DNA from: Nonomuraea turcica
Lineage (GTDB): Bacteria > Actinomycetota > Actinomycetes > Streptosporangiales > Streptosporangiaceae
Reading direction: 5' to 3'
DNA length: 64,000 nt
Assembly: GCF_030718205.1 (NCBI RefSeq)
Contig: NZ_JAUZQF010000005.1
Coordinates: 434,001-498,000 of the forward strand
Below the pieces are notes generated by a model that searched no databases, was not told the origin of the DNA, and saw only the letters and a list, made by a program, of their open reading frames with translations. Position 1 is the first letter of the stretch, and the number at the start of each line of letters is the position of its first letter. The translations under genes were made by a program, and so were the position numbers. Positions 41,894-51,611 of the stretch are shown here, piece by piece.

Positions 41894-43768
41894 ATGCACA
41901 TCCTCAACATCGGCATCCTCGCGCATGTAGACGCGGGCAAGACCAGTCTCACTGAGCGGCTGCTGTTCGAGACCGGCGTCATCCCCCGGCTCGGCAGCGT
42001 CGACGACGGCAGCACGCAGACCGACACCGGCGAGATCGAACGCCGGCGCGGCATCACGATCCGCACGGCCGTCGCCTCTTTCCGCCTCGGTGACCTGCGG
42101 GTCAACCTGGTGGACACGCCCGGCCACGCCGACTTCGTGGCCGAGGTGGAGCGGGCGCTCGGCGTCCTTGACGGCGCCGTGCTGGTGCTGTCGGCCGTCG
42201 AGGGCGTCCAGCCGCACACCCGGGTCCTGATGACGACCCTGCGCAAGATGCGCCTGCCCACGTTGATCTTCGTGAACAAGATCGACCGGATGGGCGCCAG
42301 GGAGCGGGAGGTGCTCGCCGACATCCGCCGGCGGCTCTCGCCGTACAGCGTCGCGCTGAACACCGTGCGCGACATCGGCCGCACGGCCGCCACCACGCAC
42401 GGCCTGCCGGCCGAGCGGGTGGAGGAGGCGGCCGAGGTCCTGGCCGAGCGGGACGACGGGCTGCTGGAGTCGCTCGTCGACGGCAAGACCCCCGACCTGG
42501 CGCAGGTGCGCGCGGCACTGGCCCGGCAGTGCGCCGACGGGGTGGCGCATCCGGTCGTGTACGGATCGGCGATCACGGGCCAGGGCGTCGGCGACCTCCT
42601 GGACGCCATCGCCGGCCTGCTGCCGCCCGTCCGCCGGCCGGACGGCGACGACGACCGTCCAGGGACGGCGACCGTCTTCGCGATCGAGCGCGCCCCGTCC
42701 GGCGAGAAGGCCGCCTACCTGCGGGTACGCGCCGGGGTGCTGCGGCCGCGCGAGCACCTCACCTTCCACCGCGCCCGGCAGCGCGGCGGCGCCTACGAGG
42801 GCCGCCTGACCGCGCTGACCGTCGCCGGCGCGCCGGAGCAGCGCCAGGCGAGGGCGGGCGACATCGTCAAGGTGTGGGGCGTGCCGGAGATCCGCGTCGG
42901 CGACCACGTCGGCGAGCCACCCCGCACCGGCGGGACGGCGCACTTCAGCCCGCCCAGCCTGGAGACGGTCGTGCGGCCCCGGGTGCCCGGCCACGAGCCC
43001 CGCCTGCATGCCGCTCTGGTGACCCTCGCCGAGCAGGACCCGTTGATCAGCACGCGCACGCTGGCGGGTGGCGAGACGTCGGTCCTGCTGTACGGGGAGG
43101 TGCAGAAGGAGGTCATCGGCGAGACCCTGGCCAGGGAGTTCGGCGTCGAGGCGGTGTTCGAGCCGAGCCGGCCCGTCTACTTCGAGCGCCCTTCGGGCGC
43201 GGGCGAGGCCGTCGAGGAGATCCAGCGGCACGGCCCGAACCCGTTCATGGCGACCGTCGGCCTGCGGGTGGAGCCGGCCGCGCCAGGCTCGGGCGTCGGC
43301 TACCGGCTGGAGGTCGATCTCGGGTCGCTGCCGCAGGCCTTCCACCGGGCGATCGAGGAGAGCGTACGCCTGACGCTGCGCGCCGGCCCGCACGGCTGGC
43401 CGGTCACCGACGTCGTGGTCACGCTGACCAGGACCGGCTACGACGCGCCGACCACCGTCGCGGCCGACTTCCGCGGTCGCACCCCGCTTGTGCTCATGCG
43501 GGCGCTGCGCCGGTCGGGCACCACGGTGTACGAGCCGTGCCATCGCTTCGAGGTCGAGATCCCGCTGGAGGCGTTCAGCGCGGTGACGGGCGCGCTGGCG
43601 GCGCTCGGCGGCGAGCTCGACGGCACGGCGCGACGCGAGGACACCTGGGTGATCACGGGTGAGATCCCGGCGGCCGTGGTGCACGCGTTCGAGCAGCGGC
43701 TGCCGGGCCTGTCGCACGGCGAGGGCGTGTGGTGGTCCGAGCCGGCCGGCGACCGGCCCACCAGATAG
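41894..43768 (+). CDS. Ribosomal protection GTPase (Tet(M)/OtrA-like elongation factor)
   Basis: A 624-residue EF-G-like translational GTPase of the Tet(M)/Tet(O)/OtrA group. The G domain has AHVDAGKT (10-17), RRRGITIRTA (51-60), DTPGH (74-78) and NKID (128-131). Domains II-V follow, with LDPLIS-like EQDPLISTRTLAGGETSVLLYGEVQKEV typical of domain III in ribosome-protection proteins, and domain IV GYDAPTTVAADFR. Such proteins release tetracycline from the ribosome; chromosomal actinomycete copies may serve intrinsic resistance or self-protection. No tetracycline cluster is present. Start ATG 41894; a short leader frame from ATG 41827 overlaps it and may act in attenuation. Confidence 0.92.
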   Translation: MHILNIGILAHVDAGKTSLTERLLFETGVIPRLGSVDDGSTQTDTGEIERRRGITIRTAVASFRLGDLRVNLVDTPGHADFVAEVERALGVLDGAVLVLSAVEGVQPHTRVLMTTLRKMRLPTLIFVNKIDRMGAREREVLADIRRRLSPYSVALNTVRDIGRTAATTHGLPAERVEEAAEVLAERDDGLLESLVDGKTPDLAQVRAALARQCADGVAHPVVYGSAITGQGVGDLLDAIAGLLPPVRRPDGDDDRPGTATVFAIERAPSGEKAAYLRVRAGVLRPREHLTFHRARQRGGAYEGRLTALTVAGAPEQRQARAGDIVKVWGVPEIRVGDHVGEPPRTGGTAHFSPPSLETVVRPRVPGHEPRLHAALVTLAEQDPLISTRTLAGGETSVLLYGEVQKEVIGETLAREFGVEAVFEPSRPVYFERPSGAGEAVEEIQRHGPNPFMATVGLRVEPAAPGSGVGYRLEVDLGSLPQAFHRAIEESVRLTLRAGPHGWPVTDVVVTLTRTGYDAPTTVAADFRGRTPLVLMRALRRSGTTVYEPCHRFEVEIPLEAFSAVTGALAALGGELDGTARREDTWVITGEIPAAVVHAFEQRLPGLSHGEGVWWSEPAGDRPTR

Positions 43769-43775
43769 GCGGTAT

Positions 43776-43817
43776 GTCGCTTTTCGCCGCTAGACGGTCG
43801 ATTTTCGACGTTAGATG
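43776..43817. repeat. Two adjoining 21-bp repeats upstream of the Lys-rich protein gene
   Basis: Copy 1 (43776-43796) and copy 2 (43797-43817) both read GTCG-N-TTTTCG-N-CG-N-TAGA-N-G and agree at 17 of 21 positions. They begin 7 bases after the GTPase stop. The phasing of two helical turns suggests tandem operator sites for the following small gene. Confidence 0.55.
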
Positions 43818-43875
43818 GGTATTAACGAGCTTGGTGTACCAATTGGGCACCTCGTCCGTACAGGGGGGAATTCCC

Positions 43876-43998
43876 ATGGCAGACACGAAGAAGAAACCCG
43901 CCGCCAAGTCGGGCAAGTCGAAGCGACAGGCCATCAAGACCAGCAGGCAGGCCAAGGAGACGAAGAAGGAGACCAGGAAGCCCTCGGACGAGGGATGA
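43876..43998 (+). CDS. Small Lys-rich basic protein (40 residues)
   Basis: ATG 43876 is preceded by GGGGGG at suitable distance and an AT-rich promoter-like region. The product MADTKKKPAAKSGKSKRQAI... has 13 Lys and Arg side chains with no hydrophobic core, and repeats the K-K-E-T/R-x-A-K pattern. It is likely a disordered nucleic-acid-binding peptide. No family is recognised. It ends 8 bases before the homopolymer hairpin. Confidence 0.6.
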   Translation: MADTKKKPAAKSGKSKRQAIKTSRQAKETKKETRKPSDEG

Positions 43999-44005
43999 CC
44001 TGGAA

Positions 44006-44047
44006 CCGGCGGGGGGGGGGGCCCCCCCCCCCCCCCCCCCCCGCCGG
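44006..44047. repeat. Palindromic G11-C21 homopolymer tract
   Basis: CCGGC (44006-44010), 11 G (44011-44021), 21 C (44022-44042) and GCCGG (44043-44047). On RNA it folds as a hairpin and is placed as a terminator for the Lys-rich gene. The tract is far longer than other runs in this window and is a likely site of slippage in the cell or of assembly error. Confidence 0.75.
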
Positions 44048-44109
44048 GTGACATGATCGGACAACCGGGGGGCGCCCCTAGCTGTCCGATCGACCGTGGA
44101 GCTGCTGCC

Positions 44110-47100
44110 ATGTCCGCCTACCTGCGCTTCCCCGCCGTCTTCCACGACGTCGTCGTCTTCGCCGCCGAAGACGACCTGTGGATGGTCTCCGCCCAGGGCG
44201 GGCGGGCCTTCCGGCTGACCGCCGGGCTCGCCGAGGCCGGTTATCCGCGGATCTCGCCGCGCGGCGACCAGCTGGCGTTCGTCGGCCGGGAGGAGGGCCC
44301 GGAAGAGGTGTACGTCATGCCGGCCGACGGCGGCGCGGCCCGCCGGGTGACCTTCCACGGCGCCCGCTGCACGGTGACCGGCTGGGACCCCGAGGGCCGC
44401 GTCCTGTACGCCAGCGACGCCGCCCAGCCGTTCGAAGGCCGTAAGTGGCTGCACCGGGTGGCGCCCGGCGGGGTGCCGGAGCGGCTGCCGTACGGCCCGG
44501 CGAACTCGATCGCGTACGGTCCCGGCGGCATGATCGTGCTCGGCCGCAACACCGCCGACCCCGCCCGCTGGAAGCGCTACCGCGGCGGCACCGTCGGCGA
44601 CCTGTGGATCGACCCGGACGGCGAGGGCGAGTTCCGGCGGCTGATCAGGCTGCCCGGCAACCTCGCCTCGCCCTGCTGGAGCGACGGCCGGGTGTGCTTC
44701 CTCTCCGACCACGAGGGCGTCGGCAACGTCTACTCCTGCGACCCCGGCGGCCAGGACCTGCGCAAGCACACCCACCACGACGACTACTACGCGCGCAACC
44801 TGTCGGGCGACGGGCACCGGCTGGTCTACCACGCGGGCGCGGAGCTGTACCTGCTGGACCCCGGCGAGCGGCCGCGCCGGCTCGACGTGCGGCTGGCCAG
44901 CTCCCGCACGCAGCGCAACCGCCGCTTCGTGGAGGCCGCCGACTACCTCGACAACGCCACGCTGAGTCCGGATGGCAGCGCGCTGGCGATCACGGCGCGC
45001 GGCAAGGCGTACGCGATGGCGAACTGGGAGGGCCCGGTCCACCAGCACGGCGCGGAGGACGGCGTCCGCTACCGGTGCCTGACCTGGCTCAACGACGGCG
45101 CGCGGCTGATCGCGGCGGCCAGCGACGACAGCGACGAGGAGAAACTGGTGATCCTCGAGGGCGGCGAGGGCGGCCCCGGCACGGAGGTCGCCCGGCTGGG
45201 CCGGATCAACGCCCTCGTCCCCGACCCGGCGCACGACCGGATGGCGATCGTCAACCACCGTCTCGAGCTGCACCTGCTCGACCTGGTCACGGGCCGCTCC
45301 GACCTGGTCGAGGCCAACCCGCACGGCTCGCCCGAGGACCTGGCCTGGTCGCACGACGGCCGGTGGCTGGCCTACGCGGCCCCGCTCAACGCCCAGACCA
45401 CCGCGATCAAGCTGCACCACCCGGAGACGGGGCTGACTGTGCAGGCCACCGAGCCGGTGCTCAAGGATTCACGGCCGGCGTTCGACCCGCGGGGCCGCTA
45501 TCTGTACTTCATCGGCCAGCGGACCTTCTCCCCCGTCTACGACCAGCTCCAGTTCGACCTGGGCTTCCCGCTGGGCACCCGCCCGTACGCGGTGGCGCTG
45601 CGCGCGGACGCGCCGGACCCGTTCGTGCGCGAGCCGCGCCCGCTGGAGGAGAAGGAGGACGAGGACGACGGCGAGGAGCCGGGACCGCTGCATGTGGACG
45701 TCGACGGGCTGGCCCGCCGCGTCACGGCGTTCCCCCTGGCCGAAGGCCGCTATGAGCGGCTGGCCGGGCTCAAGGGCAAGGTGCTGATCCTCGCCAGCCA
45801 CCCGGAGGGTGAGAACACGCTGCATCTGTACGACCTCGCCAAGGGCAAGAAGGAGACCTTCGCCGACGGCGTCACCGACTTCGAGCTGGGCCGCGACCAC
45901 AAGACACTGCTGTACCGGGCGGGGTCCAGGCTGCGGGTGGTCAAGGCCGGCGAGGCGCCGGAGGGGGACGACGAGCGCCCGGGGCGCGCGAGCGGCTGGG
46001 TCGACCTGTCGCGCGTCAAGGTGTCGGTGTGCCCGGAGACGGAGTGGCGGCAGATGTTCCGCGAGGCATGGCGGCTGCAGCGGGAGAACTTCTGGAGCGA
46101 GGACATGGCGGGGGTGGACTGGCCGGCCGTGTACGACCGCTACCATCCGCTGGTGGACCGGGTCACGACCCGGGGCGAGTTCTCCGACCTGCTGTGGGAG
46201 CTGCACGGCGAGCTGGCCACCAGCCACGCCTACGAGAGCGGCGGCGAATACCGGCCCGGCCCCGAATACACCCAGGGCAAGCTCGGCGTCGACTGGGACT
46301 ACCGCGACGGCGTCTACCACATCCGCGCCGTCGTCACCGGCGACCCGTGGGATCCCGCGGCCACCTCGCCGCTGCGCCGGCTCGGCGTGGACGTACGCCC
46401 GGGCGACGCGGTCCTGGCGATCAACGGCGCGCCCATCGGCACGGCGGCCACGCCGAACGAGCGCCTGGTGAACCAGGCCGGCGAGGAGGTCGAGCTGACC
46501 CTGCGCCGCGAGCAACGGGTCTTCACGGTCACCGTGCGGGCGATCGCCGACGAGCAGCCGGCTCGCTATCGCGACTGGGTCAACCTCAATCGCGCCCGAT
46601 GCCACCAGCGCTCCGCCGGCCGGGTCGGCTACCTGCACGTCCCCGACATGGGGACGGACGGGTTCGGCGAGTTCCACCGCGGGTTCCTGGCCGAGTACGA
46701 CCGCCACGCGCTCATCGTGGACGTGCGGTTCAACGGCGGCGGGCACGTGTCGGCGCTGCTGCTGGAGAAGTTGTCCCGGCGCCGGCTCGGCTACGACTAC
46801 CCGAGGTGGGGGGCGACGGAGCCGTACCCGCCGCAGTCGCCGCGTGGTCCGCTGGTGGCCATCACCAACGAATGGGCGGGCTCCGACGGCGACATCTTCA
46901 GCCACACCTTCAAGGTGCTGAAGCTGGGCCCGCTGGTCGGCAAGCGCACGTGGGGCGGGGTCATCGGGATCTGGCCGCGGCACCAGCTGGCCGATGGGAC
47001 CGTGACGACGCAGCCGGAGTTCTCCTTCGCCTTCGACGACGTCGGCTGGCAGGTGGAGAACTACGGCACCGACCCGGACATCGAGGTCGACATCACCCCG

Positions 47101-47223
47101 CAGGACTACGCGCGGGGCGTGGACACGCAGCTGGAGCAGGCCATCGACATCGCGCTCGAGCTGCTGGCCGAGCGACCCCCGCACACTCCCGATCCCTCAC
47201 ATAGGCCGCGAATGCAACCTTAG
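44110..47223 (+). CDS. Tricorn protease homologue
   Basis: A 1037-residue cytoplasmic serine protease of family S41B. The N-terminal third is a beta-propeller ([35 protein letters not shown]), followed by a second propeller to about residue 600. C1 domain, a PDZ domain near 750-815 ([16 protein letters not shown]) and the C2 catalytic domain complete it. Catalytic residues are H706 in [11 protein letters not shown]925-D926 in [11 protein letters not shown] and a late Glu in the [14 protein letters not shown] region. It trims peptides released by the proteasome or Clp proteases. ATG 44110. It stands alone after the poly-G/C hairpin. Confidence 0.95.
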   Translation: MSAYLRFPAVFHDVVVFAAEDDLWMVSAQGGRAFRLTAGLAEAGYPRISPRGDQLAFVGREEGPEEVYVMPADGGAARRVTFHGARCTVTGWDPEGRVLYASDAAQPFEGRKWLHRVAPGGVPERLPYGPANSIAYGPGGMIVLGRNTADPARWKRYRGGTVGDLWIDPDGEGEFRRLIRLPGNLASPCWSDGRVCFLSDHEGVGNVYSCDPGGQDLRKHTHHDDYYARNLSGDGHRLVYHAGAELYLLDPGERPRRLDVRLASSRTQRNRRFVEAADYLDNATLSPDGSALAITARGKAYAMANWEGPVHQHGAEDGVRYRCLTWLNDGARLIAAASDDSDEEKLVILEGGEGGPGTEVARLGRINALVPDPAHDRMAIVNHRLELHLLDLVTGRSDLVEANPHGSPEDLAWSHDGRWLAYAAPLNAQTTAIKLHHPETGLTVQATEPVLKDSRPAFDPRGRYLYFIGQRTFSPVYDQLQFDLGFPLGTRPYAVALRADAPDPFVREPRPLEEKEDEDDGEEPGPLHVDVDGLARRVTAFPLAEGRYERLAGLKGKVLILASHPEGENTLHLYDLAKGKKETFADGVTDFELGRDHKTLLYRAGSRLRVVKAGEAPEGDDERPGRASGWVDLSRVKVSVCPETEWRQMFREAWRLQRENFWSEDMAGVDWPAVYDRYHPLVDRVTTRGEFSDLLWELHGELATSHAYESGGEYRPGPEYTQGKLGVDWDYRDGVYHIRAVVTGDPWDPAATSPLRRLGVDVRPGDAVLAINGAPIGTAATPNERLVNQAGEEVELTLRREQRVFTVTVRAIADEQPARYRDWVNLNRARCHQRSAGRVGYLHVPDMGTDGFGEFHRGFLAEYDRHALIVDVRFNGGGHVSALLLEKLSRRRLGYDYPRWGATEPYPPQSPRGPLVAITNEWAGSDGDIFSHTFKVLKLGPLVGKRTWGGVIGIWPRHQLADGTVTTQPEFSFAFDDVGWQVENYGTDPDIEVDITPQDYARGVDTQLEQAIDIALELLAERPPHTPDPSHRPRMQP

Positions 47224-47381
47224 GTGCGTAGCGGGCGTCTAACGATCAGAGGTGGGGAAAGCGCATAGGGGATGAACGGTGCACTCCGCCGACGCGAGAC
47301 AATGGCCGGTGGCAAAGGCATGACTTTTGTCGCCGGCCACGTGTGTTGTTCACTTCTTGGTCCTAAAGGGGGACATGTCAG

Positions 47382-48782
47382 GTGCGCGCACTGGCACGCA
47401 AGGGAAAGTCGGCCGCGGTCCGGCTCTATCGGGGGTACAACCGGCGCAGGGCGCGCAACGCGCCGCCGCCCTCCACGCAGCGGATCCGCATCCTGCTGCT
47501 GCACGCCTACGGCATGGGCGGCACGATCAGGACCGTGTTCAACCTGGCGAGCTATCTGGCCAAAGAGCACGACGTGGAGATCGTGAGCATCCTGAAGGAG
47601 GCCGAGGAGCCGTTCTTCCCGATCGACCCGCGGGTCAGGTTCCACTTCCTCGACGACCGGCTCAATCCCAGCCCCGACCCGCTGCGCGCGGTGCTGTCGA
47701 AGCTGCCCAGCAGGCTGATCCCCAAGGAGGAGTCGGCCTTCCACCGCTTCAACCTGTGGACCGACCTCAAGCTGGCCCGCTACATCCGCTCCCTCGACAG
47801 CGGCGTGCTGATGGCCACCCGGCCGGGGCTCAACCTGGCGATGGCCCAGTTGACGCCGCCCGGCGTCATCACGATCGGGCAGGAGCACGTGGCGCTGCGC
47901 ACCCAGGCCGAGCCGATCCAGGAGCTCATCAAGTGGCGCTACCGCCGCCTCGACGCCCTGGTCACCCTCACCAAGGCCGACCTGCGCGACTACCGTGAGA
48001 CGCTGCCGAAGAAGCCTCGCAAGCTGGCACGCATCCCCAACGCCGTGCCGCCCATGTCGGGCGACGTGGCCAAGCTCGACGCCAAGGTCGCCATCGCGGT
48101 CGGCCGCCTGACCCGCATCAAGGGCTTCCACCGGCTCATCACCGCCTGGGAGAGCGTCGCCGCCGCCCACCCGGACTGGAAGCTGCGGGTCTTCGGCGCC
48201 GGCCCGCAGGAGGACAACCTGCGCCAGCAGATCATCGACGCCGGGCTCGAGGGCAAGGTCGAGCTGCCCGGCCCCACCTCCGACGTGGGGGCCGAGCTCG
48301 AGAAGGCCTCCATTTACGTGCTCAGCTCCCGCCACGAGGGCTTCCCGATGACGATCCTCGAGGCCATGGCCAAGGGACTGGCGATCGTCAGTTTCAACAG
48401 CCCGCACGGCCCCAAGGAGATGATCACGCACGAGGTGGACGGGCTGCTGGTCAAGCCGCGTACCAACGCCAACCTGGCCGAGGCCATCAACCGGGTCATC
48501 GAGGACGAGCAACTGCGCAGGGACCTGGCCGCGCGGGCGCTGGAGACGGCGCACACCTACGACCCGGACGTGATCGGGCAGAAGTGGGACGCGCTGCTGG
48601 CCGAGCTCCTGGCCCGCCGGAACGGAACCTACGTCAGACCCCAGCCACCGGCCGAGCCCGAGTCCGGCACCATGTCCGACGTGCCCGAGTCCGGCACCAT
48701 GTCCGACGCGCCCGAGTCCGGCACCATGTCCGAGTCCGACCTCACACTCCAGAGCCCGTCAACTCCACCGGCTCGGCAATGA
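47382..48782 (+). CDS. Glycosyltransferase family 4 protein with repeat tail
   Basis: A 466-residue GT-B glycosyltransferase. RIRILLLHAYGMGGTIRTVFNLA (34-56) starts the N-terminal Rossmann domain. The donor domain has AIAVGRLTRIKGFHRLITAW, VLSSRHEGFPMTILEAMAKG (the E-x7-E motif) and VKPRTNANLAEAI. The last 40 residues hold three 9-residue repeats PESGTMSDV. TagE/GtfA-type or teichoic acid glycosyltransferases look alike; the acceptor is unknown. GTG start. It overlaps the convergent protease gene by 41 bases. Confidence 0.9.
   Translation: MRALARKGKSAAVRLYRGYNRRRARNAPPPSTQRIRILLLHAYGMGGTIRTVFNLASYLAKEHDVEIVSILKEAEEPFFPIDPRVRFHFLDDRLNPSPDPLRAVLSKLPSRLIPKEESAFHRFNLWTDLKLARYIRSLDSGVLMATRPGLNLAMAQLTPPGVITIGQEHVALRTQAEPIQELIKWRYRRLDALVTLTKADLRDYRETLPKKPRKLARIPNAVPPMSGDVAKLDAKVAIAVGRLTRIKGFHRLITAWESVAAAHPDWKLRVFGAGPQEDNLRQQIIDAGLEGKVELPGPTSDVGAELEKASIYVLSSRHEGFPMTILEAMAKGLAIVSFNSPHGPKEMITHEVDGLLVKPRTNANLAEAINRVIEDEQLRRDLAARALETAHTYDPDVIGQKWDALLAELLARRNGTYVRPQPPAEPESGTMSDVPESGTMSDAPESGTMSESDLTLQSPSTPPARQ
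48657..48737 (+). repeat. Three 27-bp in-frame repeats at the end of the glycosyltransferase gene
   Basis: Units start at 48657, 48684 and 48711, each CCCGAGTCCGGCACCATGTC plus CGACGYG; the third is imperfect at its end. They encode PESGTMSDV, PESGTMSDA and PESGTMSES. Near-identity at DNA level shows recent expansion. Confidence 0.8.
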
Positions 48783-49665
48783 CGTCGACCAGCGCCCCGT
48801 TGCGATAGACGGTGATCGGCAGCGGCCGCCCGATCGCGTCGGCGAACATCAGCCGCTGCAGGCTCTGCGCATCGCCCACCGGGCTGCGGCCCGCGCTCAG
48901 CACCAGGTCGCCCGCCCGCAGCCCGGCCTGGTCGGCGGGCGAGCCCGGCACCACCTCGACCACGCGCAGCGCCCCGTCCTGCCCGGTACGCCGCCGCAGC
49001 TGCTCGGGCAGCGGCGCCGGCGACGTCACCAGCCCGAGGAACGCCCGCCGGACCCGGCCGTCCCTGATCAGCGCGGCGATGATGGAGCGGGTCGTGCTGT
49101 TCATCGGCACGGCCAGCCCCACGCCGATCCCCGCCACGGCCGTGTTGATCCCGACCACCCGCGCCCGCGAGTCGGCCAGCGCCCCGCCGGAGTTGCCCGG
49201 GTTGAGCGCCGCGTCGGTCTGAATCACGTCCTCGATCAGCCGGACGTTGGACCCGCTGCGTGCGGGCAACGACCGGCCCAGCCCCGACACCACCCCGGCC
49301 GTCACCGACCCGGCCAGCCCGAGCGGCGTGCCCACGGCCACCACCAGCTGCCCGACGACCAGCTCGTCGCTGTCGCCGAGCACGGCGGGTGCCGGCGTGG
49401 CCATCTGCGCCCTGATCACGGCCAGATCCGACAGCGGATCGCGACCCACCACCACGAAGTCACCCGAGGTGCCGTCGCCGAACGCGACCGTGCCGGCACG
49501 AGAGGAACCGACGACGTGCGCATTGGTCAGCAGGAACCCGTCGGCGGTGAAGACCACCGCGGACCCGCTGCCCCGGCCGGCCCGCACGCTGGCCACCTTC
49601 GGCAGCACCTCGGCCGCCACGGAAGAGACGACGCGCGAGTAGGCGTCGAGGGGATCCGCCATCAC
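48742..49665 (-). CDS. Trypsin-like (S1C) serine protease with PDZ domain
   Basis: A 307-residue HtrA-type protease. Catalytic H50 (TNAHVVGSS), D80 (LSDLAVI) and S159 (NPGNSGGAL) are all present; the PDZ domain is at about 215-300 (VVEVVPGSPADQAGLRAGDLVL). Unlike most HtrA proteins there is no signal peptide or membrane helix before the protease domain, so it appears to be cytoplasmic. GTG 49665 or ATG 49662 with GGAGGG upstream. It shares its last 41 bases with the convergent glycosyltransferase gene. Confidence 0.92.
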   Translation of the reverse strand: MMADPLDAYSRVVSSVAAEVLPKVASVRAGRGSGSAVVFTADGFLLTNAHVVGSSRAGTVAFGDGTSGDFVVVGRDPLSDLAVIRAQMATPAPAVLGDSDELVVGQLVVAVGTPLGLAGSVTAGVVSGLGRSLPARSGSNVRLIEDVIQTDAALNPGNSGGALADSRARVVGINTAVAGIGVGLAVPMNSTTRSIIAALIRDGRVRRAFLGLVTSPAPLPEQLRRRTGQDGALRVVEVVPGSPADQAGLRAGDLVLSAGRSPVGDAQSLQRLMFADAIGRPLPITVYRNGALVDVIAEPVELTGSGV

Positions 49666-49853
49666 GTGCTTCCCTCCTTTGCTTACAGGATTACACGTTA
49701 ACTCCGCCTCCCGCCAGGCGGGCGACCGTCACCGGCGCTGCGCGGGAACGTGAAGATCGGCGTCCGAGTCGATCAGTCACACAACTCTCCCCGTGTCAAA
49801 ACGGTGGAAGCCGGGAATTTCTCTAGACAACTGGCAAGCTCACGGAGGACCGG

Positions 49854-50567
49854 TTGAGCACGAAGGACGCCATCGCCCTTCTCGCGGGAGCCGTCATCGT
49901 CGTTTCCTTCGTCGGCACCACCAAGACCCCGCCGGCCACCGCCGCCAGCCCGCTGGGCAACGTCAGCGGCACGCTGCCCGGCCTGGCCCCCATCGTCTCC
50001 GACGCCGACAAGGCCAAGGCGCGCGACCTCATCCAGCGGCTGCGCGTCAAGAGCTTAGGCCCCAACACCGGCTACGAACGCACCCGGTACGGGGAGAACT
50101 GGGCCGACACGGCGACCGGCGTGCCGTACGCGGGCAACGGGTGCCGCACCCGCGACGACCTGCTGGCCCGCGACGGCCGCGACGTGACGTACCGGGAGGG
50201 CTCGTCCTGCGAGGTCGTGTCGATGACCCTGGACGACCCCTACACGGGCAGGACCATCTTCTGGCACCAGGACAACGCCGACGAGGTGCAGGTCGACCAC
50301 GTGGTGCCGCTGAACTACGGCTGGCGCATGGGCGCGCCACGCTGGCCCATGTCCAAGCGGCTCGACTTCGCCCAGGACCCGCTCAACCTGCTGCCGGTCG
50401 ACGGCGAGGCCAACGAGGAGAAGGACGCCTCCGGGCCGGCGAGCTGGCTGCCGCCGCAGCGGCGCATCCGCTGCGCGTACGTGACTCGCTTCGCGCAGGT
50501 CGCGTTCAAGTACAACGTGCCGGTCACCGCGGCCGACAAGAAGACGATGCTGGCGCAGTGCCGCTAA
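49854..50567 (+). CDS. Secreted HNH endonuclease family protein
   Basis: A 237-residue protein: TTG start with GGAGG upstream, a hydrophobic leader (IALLAGAVIVVSFVG) and an Ala-rich cleavage site. The HNH/DUF1524-type core has VQVDHVVPLNYGWRMGA (catalytic His near 150), AQDPLNLLPVDGEANEEKDASGPASWLPP and a CAYVTRFAQV ending. Paired Cys near residues 103 and 121 fit an exported protein. Secreted nucleases of this type are common in actinomycetes and probably scavenge nucleotides. It overlaps the convergent SGNH gene by 4 bases. Confidence 0.9.
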   Translation: MSTKDAIALLAGAVIVVSFVGTTKTPPATAASPLGNVSGTLPGLAPIVSDADKAKARDLIQRLRVKSLGPNTGYERTRYGENWADTATGVPYAGNGCRTRDDLLARDGRDVTYREGSSCEVVSMTLDDPYTGRTIFWHQDNADEVQVDHVVPLNYGWRMGAPRWPMSKRLDFAQDPLNLLPVDGEANEEKDASGPASWLPPQRRIRCAYVTRFAQVAFKYNVPVTAADKKTMLAQCR

Positions 50568-51394
50568 CGCGGGTCGATCCAGTCGAAGCCGTTCGTGAAC
50601 GTCAGCTCGGCCAATGCCCGCTGCCCGGCCGCGCTCGGGTGGAAGAAGTCCCACTTGCTGACGTGGTCGAGGGTGAAAGGAAAGGTGAACACGGCGCCGC
50701 CGTCGGTGTCGCAGCGGGGACCGTAGGCGGCGCAGGCCTGGGCGGCGGCCCGGTTGTAGGCGATCACCCGCTCGCGCACCCGGGTGCGGCGCTCGGTGTC
50801 GGCCCGCTTGGTGGAGGACGGGTTGGCCAGCATCGTGGGGCAGATGCGGCCCAGTGTCCAGAACGTCCTGGCCAGCGGGTTGCGCCGGCCCGCCTGCCAC
50901 AGCCGCCGCAGGTCGGGGATGCTGGCGATGAGCACCCGTGCGCTGGGCATGCCGGCCCGCAGCTCGGCCAGCGCCGCCTCCAGGCGCTGCCGGTAGGTCG
51001 CCACCGGAGTCATGGCCTGCTCGGTGCGCGCGCACGCGTCCTGGGCGCCTATGAGAATCGTCACGTAGTCGGCCTTGGCGGCGACCGCCTTCTTCACCTG
51101 GCCGAGCAGGTCGGCGCTGGTGGAGCCGGGGACGGCGTAGTTGAGGTTGTGCTTGTGGAGCGTTCCAGACAGCCTCGACAGGCGGAGGTAGTGGCTGGTG
51201 ATCTCCCGGTGGTCACCTGCCGACCACGAGCGGGAGGTGCAGGAGACGTACCAGCCGCAGGCGTTGAAGCCGCTGGAGACGGAGTCGCCGAGCGCGACCA
51301 TGATCTCGGGTACGGGCTCCGCGGCGGCCTGCGCCGGAGCTGCACCGGACAGGACGACGGCCGCGGCGAGGATGGGGCCCAGGCGAGCGATCAT
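50564..51394 (-). CDS. Secreted SGNH-hydrolase lipase/esterase
   Basis: A 276-residue exported hydrolase: signal peptide to about residue 24 (AAPAQAAAE). Block I GDSVSSGF (36-43) provides the Ser; block V DFFHPSAAGQRAL provides Asp and His. In block III the usual GxND reads IGAQDAC, so the oxyanion-hole Asn is Gln. Six Cys suggest disulfides as in Streptomyces SGNH lipases. Probably acts on lipids or acyl esters outside the cell. Confidence 0.88.
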   Translation of the reverse strand: MIARLGPILAAAVVLSGAAPAQAAAEPVPEIMVALGDSVSSGFNACGWYVSCTSRSWSAGDHREITSHYLRLSRLSGTLHKHNLNYAVPGSTSADLLGQVKKAVAAKADYVTILIGAQDACARTEQAMTPVATYRQRLEAALAELRAGMPSARVLIASIPDLRRLWQAGRRNPLARTFWTLGRICPTMLANPSSTKRADTERRTRVRERVIAYNRAAAQACAAYGPRCDTDGGAVFTFPFTLDHVSKWDFFHPSAAGQRALAELTFTNGFDWIDPR

Positions 51395-51611
51395 GGCCCC
51401 AAGGTAGAGAGCCGATCATGCGCGGACTATGGCGTCGAGGCAAGGTCTGCCATTTCAGGACCGTCTTCATATGGCCGCTTGACAGCCCGAAGATGATCAG
51501 GCTGTGACCAATCCCGCATGGTGTCCGGTTTTTTCCGAGTTCGCTGGCCGTAACGTGCCATTCACGGGGGTCCGAGTCGAACATGTTCAGGTCGCGAATA
51601 GCATGTCTTGA

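Noticed and set aside
47302..47337. Imperfect hairpin upstream of the glycosyltransferase gene
   Set aside because: GGCCGG...CCGGCC with a mismatched stem is weak and has no wider structure; it may be chance in this GC content.
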